Part shown: one piece after another, positions 60,191-64,000 of the stretch
Layout: each line of letters begins with the position of its first letter
Position numbering within the stretch: position 1 is the first letter of the stretch
Source of the DNA: an uncultured Collinsella sp.
Lineage (GTDB): Bacteria; Actinomycetota; Coriobacteriia; Coriobacteriales; Coriobacteriaceae
Assembly: GCA_958437935.1 (NCBI GenBank)
Contig: CAUBPS010000012.1
Coordinates: forward strand, 18,522-82,521
Length of the DNA: 64,000 nt
Reading direction: 5' to 3'
Translations under genes and position numbers: made by a program
The notes under the pieces: model-generated
What the model was told of the DNA's origin: nothing
The model's database searches: none
The model's input: the letters and a program-made list of their open reading frames with translations, nothing else

Positions 60191-60346
60191 CATATCAATC
60201 TTTGGCTTTTGGCCTGTTTAGCTGCATCTTAGCATAATAGGTGCTGGGATTTAGCTCCCGTATCGAAAGTGATACCAAAATATCATGGTGTCATAGCATT
60301 GCGGTCAAACAGGTTGAAATGCCTTCACACTGAAGGGCACTGACCG

Positions 60347-60865
60347 ATGGCTAAACAACAGGTATTAACCGAAGAAGAAAGAAGGAAGCTGGCCGGCGGC
60401 AAGTCCGTCCTGCCGGACGACAGCTCGCCGAAAAGCGACGCAGAGCGTTCGATTGTTCAAGAGGAAGCTGCCGCAGGCGTCATTGGAGCGCGCGACGCCA
60501 ATCGGATGGACCGATCGAAGCAGCTGATCACGGGCAGCGTGAAGCGGAAGTTCAGCTACGATCCCTACAATGCCGTCGCCAAAAGTCGCGTCCAGCTCGC
60601 GCTCTTGGAGTTGATTGGCACATTTTGCTGCGGGGGTGGGCAAACGCCGACGCGCAATGGGCGGCCGTTGCCTCGCGGTCTGTTTATGCAGCAGCAGAAG
60701 CTCGCCGATCAGTTGTTCACGGATCAGTCGACCATATCGAAAGCGTTGAGAAGTCTTGCCGATCGCGGTCTGATTTTCAAAGTTGACGGGGTCTGGGTCA
60801 TGAATTGGGCAGAACTTGAGCTTCAGGCACGTGAGCGCGGTTGGGCTCCCGAAGAAGGAAAGTAA
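60347..60865 (+). CDS. RepL-like plasmid replication initiator
   Basis: 172 residues. The C-terminal half is a winged helix (LFMQQQKLADQLFTDQSTIS, ALRSLADRGLIFKVDGVWVM), as in Firmicute RepL-type initiators. The N-terminus is polar. It stands directly before a terminator and the iteron array, and after a CopG-like gene: the standard order of a theta-type replicon. A transcription regulator is the alternative; the position next to iterons favours an initiator. Confidence 0.7.
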   Translation: MAKQQVLTEEERRKLAGGKSVLPDDSSPKSDAERSIVQEEAAAGVIGARDANRMDRSKQLITGSVKRKFSYDPYNAVAKSRVQLALLELIGTFCCGGGQTPTRNGRPLPRGLFMQQQKLADQLFTDQSTISKALRSLADRGLIFKVDGVWVMNWAELELQARERGWAPEEGK

Positions 60866-60872
60866 TGTAGGA

Positions 60873-60896
60873 AGGGCGTCTGCGGACGCCCTTTTT
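60873..60896 (+). terminator. Terminator of the rep gene
   Basis: GGGCGTC/GACGCCC over TGCG, followed by TTTTT. Confidence 0.9.
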
Positions 60897-60939
60897 ATGG
60901 CCAGCGCATCTCGAGATAAACGACATATGTAATCTAGTG

Positions 60940-61292
60940 GAGGTCAGACCGCAAATCCATATGACGCAAAGTCATACATAAATATGACGTAAAGTCATAT
61001 TTATGACGTAAAGTCATATTTATTTATGACGTAAAGTCATATTTATTTATGACGTAAAGTCATATTTATGACGCAAAGTCATAATTTTTCGGCTGAAATA
61101 TGACGCAAAGCCATATTCGTTTGGCGCGATTATGACGTAAAGTCATATTTATGACGCAAAGTCATACAAAAATATGACGCAAAGTCATATGGGATATGAC
61201 GCAAAGTCATATGGGATATGACGCAAAGTAATACGGAATCACCTGTAACTTAAGCGAGGTCAGACCGCAAATCCATATGACGCAAAGTCATA
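60940..61292. repeat. Iteron array (13 copies), likely replication origin
   Basis: The 15-base unit ATGACGYAAAGTCAT occurs 13 times, at irregular spacing (about 17-36 bases). Each unit is itself a dyad (ATGAC/GTCAT). The array opens and closes with the same 37-base direct repeat (60,940-60,976 and 61,256-61,292, starting GAGGTCAGACCGCAAATCCA). Copies near 61,100 and 61,220 carry single changes. The place after the rep gene marks it as oriV with initiator binding sites. Spacers are short and AT-rich, unlike a CRISPR array. Confidence 0.9.
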
Positions 61293-61329
61293 TTCCAATT
61301 AAATAAAGGGAAAGTGAATAAATAATTAA

Positions 61330-61560
61330 ACGGATCTCCGGTCGCTTACGCTCCCTGCGCGGCCTACCGGCCTTGCCCTCTGCTCACTACGTTCGCTCCG
61401 CGTCGCCTACGGCTCCTTGGCGCTCGCTGCGCTCGCACTCCGGTCGCTTACGCTCCCTCCGCGTCGCTACCGCTCCTTGGCATGGCCTATCGGCCAAAAG
61501 TGTGGGGGCTAACGCCCCAACTCCCCGACATCGCTGCTGTCAGCCCACAACGCCGGCCTC
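61330..61560. other. GC-rich imperfect-repeat stretch
   Basis: Blocks such as CGGTCGCTTACGCTCCCT and CGCTCGCTGCGCTCGCA recur. No gene is supported in 61,293-61,783; open frames here are low-complexity artefacts. Confidence 0.6.
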
Positions 61561-61783
61561 GCTTCGCTCACCGGCCGATTGCCTGCACGTGGCTGTAACC
61601 CTACAATTCGGCAATGACCGCCGAATCCGTTTTCCGGTTGATCTGGATACCGACATTTGGTCAACCTTACACCGAATACCGCTAGAAGATCACAGAATCG
61701 AATATAAGACGTCCTATTGGTGGGGTTCGACCGGTTTCTCATTGCTATATAAAACATGGTCTTAAATCGGCTCTCAGTGGCCT

Positions 61784-61833
61784 AAAAAGAGGCAGGGGCA
61801 CCTTTCGATACCCCTGCCCTGATCCTCTTGGAT
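61784..61833 (-). terminator. Terminator of the par operon
   Basis: GGCAGGGG/CCCCTGCC inside AAGAGG/CCTCTT; the minus strand continues with TTTTT after the stem. Confidence 0.85.
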
Positions 61834-61858
61834 TTTCATTTTGCCATAACGAGTCGAA

Positions 61859-62113
61859 CTAATCGCCGTACTCGAACCCATCTAAGATTTCATCGACGGC
61901 GTTTTGCAGGAGAGCCGTGATGGTCCTTCCCTCCTGCTTACAGTAGGCCTTGAGGGCCGCGTGTTTCTTTGCGGACACGTAGAAGGTGATCATCTTGCGG
62001 TCATCGCTGCCGGAATCGCCCTTGTGAGCCGTGTCCTGGTTGTCCATGAGCCGTTTCTTTGCCGGTTTGGAGCCGGTATCGGCGAAGGCGTTGAAGTTGT
62101 TCTTGATGGGCAT
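61859..62113 (-). CDS. Small partition partner of ParA (RHH)
   Basis: 84 residues. A polar N-terminal arm is followed by a ribbon-helix-helix (MITFYVSAKKHAALKAYCKQ, TITALLQNAVDEILDG). Its start overlaps the parA stop (TAATG). Its size and shape match ParG/Omega-type centromere-binding proteins that work with small ParA ATPases. Confidence 0.82.
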   Translation of the reverse strand: MPIKNNFNAFADTGSKPAKKRLMDNQDTAHKGDSGSDDRKMITFYVSAKKHAALKAYCKQEGRTITALLQNAVDEILDGFEYGD

Positions 62114-62709
62114 TACAGGGCCTCCCTGATCTCGTTGTAAACGTCCTCGTAGCCGTACAGGCTCGACCCGAAAGGAAGGCCGAAGTAGCCCTTCAGGTCC
62201 TCCTTCTGGCGGATAGCGGCGTCGAAGTACGAGATGCCGCCTCCGGCAAGGTTCTCCTGCGCAGACTTGAACCCGTTCGTGTTGGTGAGCACGCGCGTCA
62301 GCAAGACGGCATACGGCCTACCGTTGGCCTCCATTGTCTTAACGGTTTCAGCAGTCTTGACGAGGTCCGCGTTGCCGGTGCCGGTCGGCACGATTACAAA
62401 GTCGGATGCTTCCTGTGCGGCGTCCAGGATTGCGCCGCTCGGCGGGCAGTCGATGAGCGCCCATTTCTCCGGGTCGCCCTTGTACTTCCGTGCGGCACGC
62501 TTGACCGTCGCCGGATTCGCGGCGTCGACAACGAACGGCAGCGGACTTCCGCTGTCTTCGGCACTGTCGGCCCAGAACGTGGCCGATCCCTGCGGGTCGG
62601 CGTCGAGTACGATGACGTCCTTGCCGTCGCGAGTCGCCGCCGTGGCGAGCGCAATGCAGCTGGTCGTCTTACCTACCCCGCCCTTCAGATTCAACAGCGA
62701 GACAATCAT
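62113..62709 (-). CDS. ParA-family partition ATPase
   Basis: 198 residues from ATG 62,709 (MIVSLLNLKGGVGKTTSCIA, deviant Walker A). Further motifs: VLDADPQGSATFWA, ALIDCPPSGA (Walker B) and VIVPTGTGNADLV. Short ParA of the plasmid Ib/ParF type, which lacks an N-terminal DNA-binding domain. A start 7 codons earlier (62,730) is possible. It segregates the element's copies together with the downstream RHH protein. Confidence 0.92.
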   Translation of the reverse strand: MIVSLLNLKGGVGKTTSCIALATAATRDGKDVIVLDADPQGSATFWADSAEDSGSPLPFVVDAANPATVKRAARKYKGDPEKWALIDCPPSGAILDAAQEASDFVIVPTGTGNADLVKTAETVKTMEANGRPYAVLLTRVLTNTNGFKSAQENLAGGGISYFDAAIRQKEDLKGYFGLPFGSSLYGYEDVYNEIREAL

Positions 62710-62735
62710 TCCCAACCGTCCTTTCCGCATCTCTT

Positions 62736-62850
62736 CTAGAACATTTCTATAAAACCTATAGATTTATCTTAGCGTATCGCAGGCCCGCGGTGATTGGGAT
62801 TTCAATCAAATCTATAGGACTTCTAGAAATAATATAGAAACTTTCTAGAT
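62736..62850. promoter_or_regulatory. par promoter/centromere region with TCTAGAA motifs (site 2)
   Basis: CCTATAGATTT (62,755-62,765) and AAATCTATAGG (62,809-62,819) are inverted, each beside TTCTAGAA and TTTCTATA-type motifs. Such clustered repeats before parA usually serve both as operator and as centromere (parS). Confidence 0.6.
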
Positions 62851-62973
62851 ATATATGCATGGCGGACCCGAATGTGATTGAGTGAGGGCAGTGGCGGCTA
62901 GCTACTTGTCCTTGCGAGGCGAAATGATGTAATCTAATTATGTCTTACATAATCGTCTTGTGATTGGAGCGGC

Positions 62974-63243
62974 GTGCTTGAGATTTTAGACTCGGCGCTA
63001 CGGCACGGATTCTCAGAGTCCGAGTTGCGCGGCATCTGGGAAACAGTCCCGGAAGACTCCGTCGTTCACGTTCGGCACGGCAAGCAGCCGCCGCACTACA
63101 TGATGGTCGGAACGACGGTTGACGGACGAATAGTCGAACTGATCGCTTTTACGGATGGGTTCGATTGGTATCTGTTCCATGCTATGACGCCGATGACCCC
63201 AGGCTTCAAGAAGGAGTACATCGAGAACGGAGGAATGCTATGA
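62974..63243 (+). CDS. BrnT/DUF4258-like toxin
   Basis: 89 residues from GTG 62,974 with TTGGAG at 6 bases. The compact sheet-like sequence (HYMMVGTTVDGRIVELIAFT) recalls BrnT/RelE-like RNase toxins, though the catalytic residues cannot be assigned. It overlaps the next gene by 4 bases (ATGA), as toxin-antitoxin pairs do. Confidence 0.65.
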   Translation: MLEILDSALRHGFSESELRGIWETVPEDSVVHVRHGKQPPHYMMVGTTVDGRIVELIAFTDGFDWYLFHAMTPMTPGFKKEYIENGGML

Positions 63244-63542
63244 GCGTTATCGATACGAGCGATAAGAAGAAAGTGATCGCCGTCGCTGAGAACGGCGTTC
63301 CCGTCACCGGGGCCATGGTTGATGAATGGTGCGCGGCTTACGATAAGGGTGAGCTGCCGGAGGGGTATGCCGTCGATGGTGTGGCGACGGTCGGCAGGCC
63401 CCCGCTTCATGGCGAGCGTATGTCGACGATGACGATCCGGCTTCCAAAATCACAAAAGACGAAACTTGAGGATGAGGCTCGTGCCCACGGTGTGTCGACG
63501 AGCACATATGTCAGGCGTATTTTGACACTGCGTAGCGCCTAA
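63240..63542 (+). CDS. RHH antitoxin
   Basis: 100 residues. A ~60-residue N-terminal domain contains the block VTGAMVDEWCAAYDKGELPE, and a C-terminal ribbon-helix-helix follows (MSTMTIRLPKSQKTKLEDEA, GVSTSTYVRRIL). Here the DNA-binding part is C-terminal and the toxin-binding part probably N-terminal. It starts inside the toxin stop codon. Likely autorepressor, perhaps acting on 62,860-62,970. Confidence 0.75.
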   Translation: MSVIDTSDKKKVIAVAENGVPVTGAMVDEWCAAYDKGELPEGYAVDGVATVGRPPLHGERMSTMTIRLPKSQKTKLEDEARAHGVSTSTYVRRILTLRSA

Positions 63543-63565
63543 TCATTAAAGATAAACGGTAAAGT

Positions 63566-63608
63566 TTCTAGAAATCCTCTATATATGTTCTAGAGGATTT
63601 CTAGAAAC
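63566..63608. repeat. Perfect palindrome with TTTCTAGAAA motif (site 3)
   Basis: 17-base arms TTTCTAGAAATCCTCTA/TAGAGGATTTCTAGAAA over a 9-base loop, directly after the antitoxin gene. Confidence 0.8.
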
Positions 63609-63641
63609 AACTGGTATTGCAACCGGTATTTTGATCTGGGC

Positions 63642-63878
63642 TACGAAAGGTTACGGATCCAGATTCCGTGCTGCGTGGAGCCGGTGATTTTGTATCCGTA
63701 GCGGTCGATTCACGCCGCAAGCCTGTCCCAGTCGATGCGTTTCCAGTTGCCGCCCGGCGCGTGGTTCACGATGAGCCCGCCGGCGACCATGAGCGCGTGG
63801 TTGCGTGCCTCGCGCGCGAGCGCCCTCTTCTTGTCCGAAATCTGGACCTCGGCCTGCTTCTTCTTGCATTGAAGCCTG
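63642..63878 (-). pseudogene. Truncated TraD/MobC-like mobilization gene
   Basis: The minus strand reads CKKKQAEVQISDKKRALARE, then ARNHALMVAGGLIVNHA, PGGNWKRIDWDRLAA, a TGA stop, and IDRYGYKITGSTQHGIW in the same frame to TAG at 63,642. The 5' end is cut off at the palindrome of the right direct repeat. The RxARNHALMVAGGLI pattern resembles small TraD-type relaxosome proteins. TGA where TGG (Trp) is expected points to a nonsense mutation. Confidence 0.65.
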
Positions 63879-63900
63879 AACCAGGTTCAGCTGGCATGGT

Positions 63901-63937
63901 TAAAAACGAGGGGCGACGCTTTTGCGTCACCCCTCGT
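63901..63937 (-). terminator. Terminator, second copy
   Basis: ACGAGGGGTGACGC/GCGTCGCCCCTCGTTTTT on the minus strand. The stem is better paired than in the left copy. Confidence 0.88.
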
Positions 63938-63952
63938 CCCGGCCGGGTTGCT

Positions 63953-64000
63953 TTAGTTGTACACACGGTAGTTACACTTGAACTGGGTTATGTGTCCATA
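63953..64000 (-). CDS. Secreted small protein, second copy (3' end only)
   Basis: The last 15 codons plus TAA are visible and encode YGHITQFKCNYRVYN, identical to the protein at 48,352-48,696. The rest is beyond the window. An ABC transporter gene is expected next if the whole operon is duplicated. Confidence 0.8.
   Translation of the reverse strand, partial: YGHITQFKCNYRVYN

Larger units (their letters stand above)
48276..63876. mobile_element. Putative integrated mobilizable plasmid or element
   Basis: This segment is bracketed by direct repeats and holds a full set of plasmid functions: MobC and relaxase, serine resolvase, RepL-like initiator with 13 iterons, ParA with a small partner, and a toxin-antitoxin-like pair. 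No conjugative transfer (type IV secretion) genes are visible, so it would be mobilizable only. Its codon use and base composition look less GC-rich than the chromosomal genes to the left, especially across 51.5-54 kb. The borders are inferred; the element may start later (about 50.5 kb) with the ABC operon as part of the repeat unit. Confidence 0.6.
63877..64000. repeat. Direct repeat, right copy (DR-R)
   Basis: Matches 48,276-48,400 from the palindrome CTGAACCAGGTTCAG on, with a few substitutions and one extra G near 63,948. It runs off the window edge. Confidence 0.88.

Noticed and set aside
60940..61292. CRISPR array
   Set aside because: The units are short dyads with short AT-rich spacers that are not unique sequences, and no cas genes are present. 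Iterons explain the pattern.
61373..61765. Plus-strand gene of 130 codons
   Set aside because: Runs through the GC-rich repeat stretch; no ribosome-binding site and no protein-like composition.

Overview
The window looks like the chromosome of a high-GC, Gram-positive, anaerobic Coriobacteriia bacterium, most likely Collinsella (inferred from gene content and style; no marker such as 16S rRNA is present). Pointers are an NADH-type [FeFe]-hydrogenase module, a PTS for alpha-glucosides with a GH4 phospho-glucosidase, an EFR1 ferredoxin, a rubredoxin beside a flavin reductase, a split transketolase, an FtsE with a long Pro/Ala-rich N-terminus and ribosomal protein L31 with a long Ala/Glu tail. 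Many intergenic gaps carry families of long inverted repeats.

Layout: 1-2 kb, end of a hydrogenase operon (minus strand). 2.2-6.7 kb, PTS operon EIIA - BglG/LicT antiterminator - EIIBC - 6-phospho-alpha-glucosidase. 7-10.7 kb, EFR1 ferredoxin and a DEAD-box helicase with an Arg/Gly tail. 11.2-14.4 kb, an FHA-domain protein followed by a membrane Ser/Thr kinase. 14.6-17.8 kb, a copper operon (CopA, CopZ-like chaperone, CsoR) with an operator-like promoter. 18-27 kb, amidohydrolase, a hypothetical protein and gltBD. 27.7-35.1 kb, gpmA, an NRAMP transporter, rubredoxin/flavin reductase, smpB, a TPR protein, tRNA-Glu and tRNA-Gln, an Spx/ArsC-like protein, a VanZ-like protein and a serine recombinase. 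35.3-48 kb, rnr, ftsEX, two-subunit transketolase, a YitT-family protein, prfB, secA and rpmE.

From about 48.28 kb the character changes. A secreted small protein and a permease-ATPase ABC transporter are followed by a plasmid-like module: a 2-kb gene-free region rich in palindromes, MobC plus relaxase, a serine resolvase, a coiled-coil/membrane/lipoprotein cluster, three translationally coupled metallophosphoesterases, an RHH regulator, a RepL-like initiator with a 13-copy iteron array, ParA with a small partner, and a toxin-antitoxin-like pair. A decayed mobilization gene lies at the far end. The sequence that opens this region (48,276-48,400: palindrome, terminator and 3' end of the secreted-protein gene) returns at 63,877-64,000. 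The plasmid-like module is therefore bracketed by diverged direct repeats, and the second copy truncates the decayed gene. I read this as an integrated plasmid or mobilizable element, or a repeated cassette inserted in one. The window edge prevents a decision.
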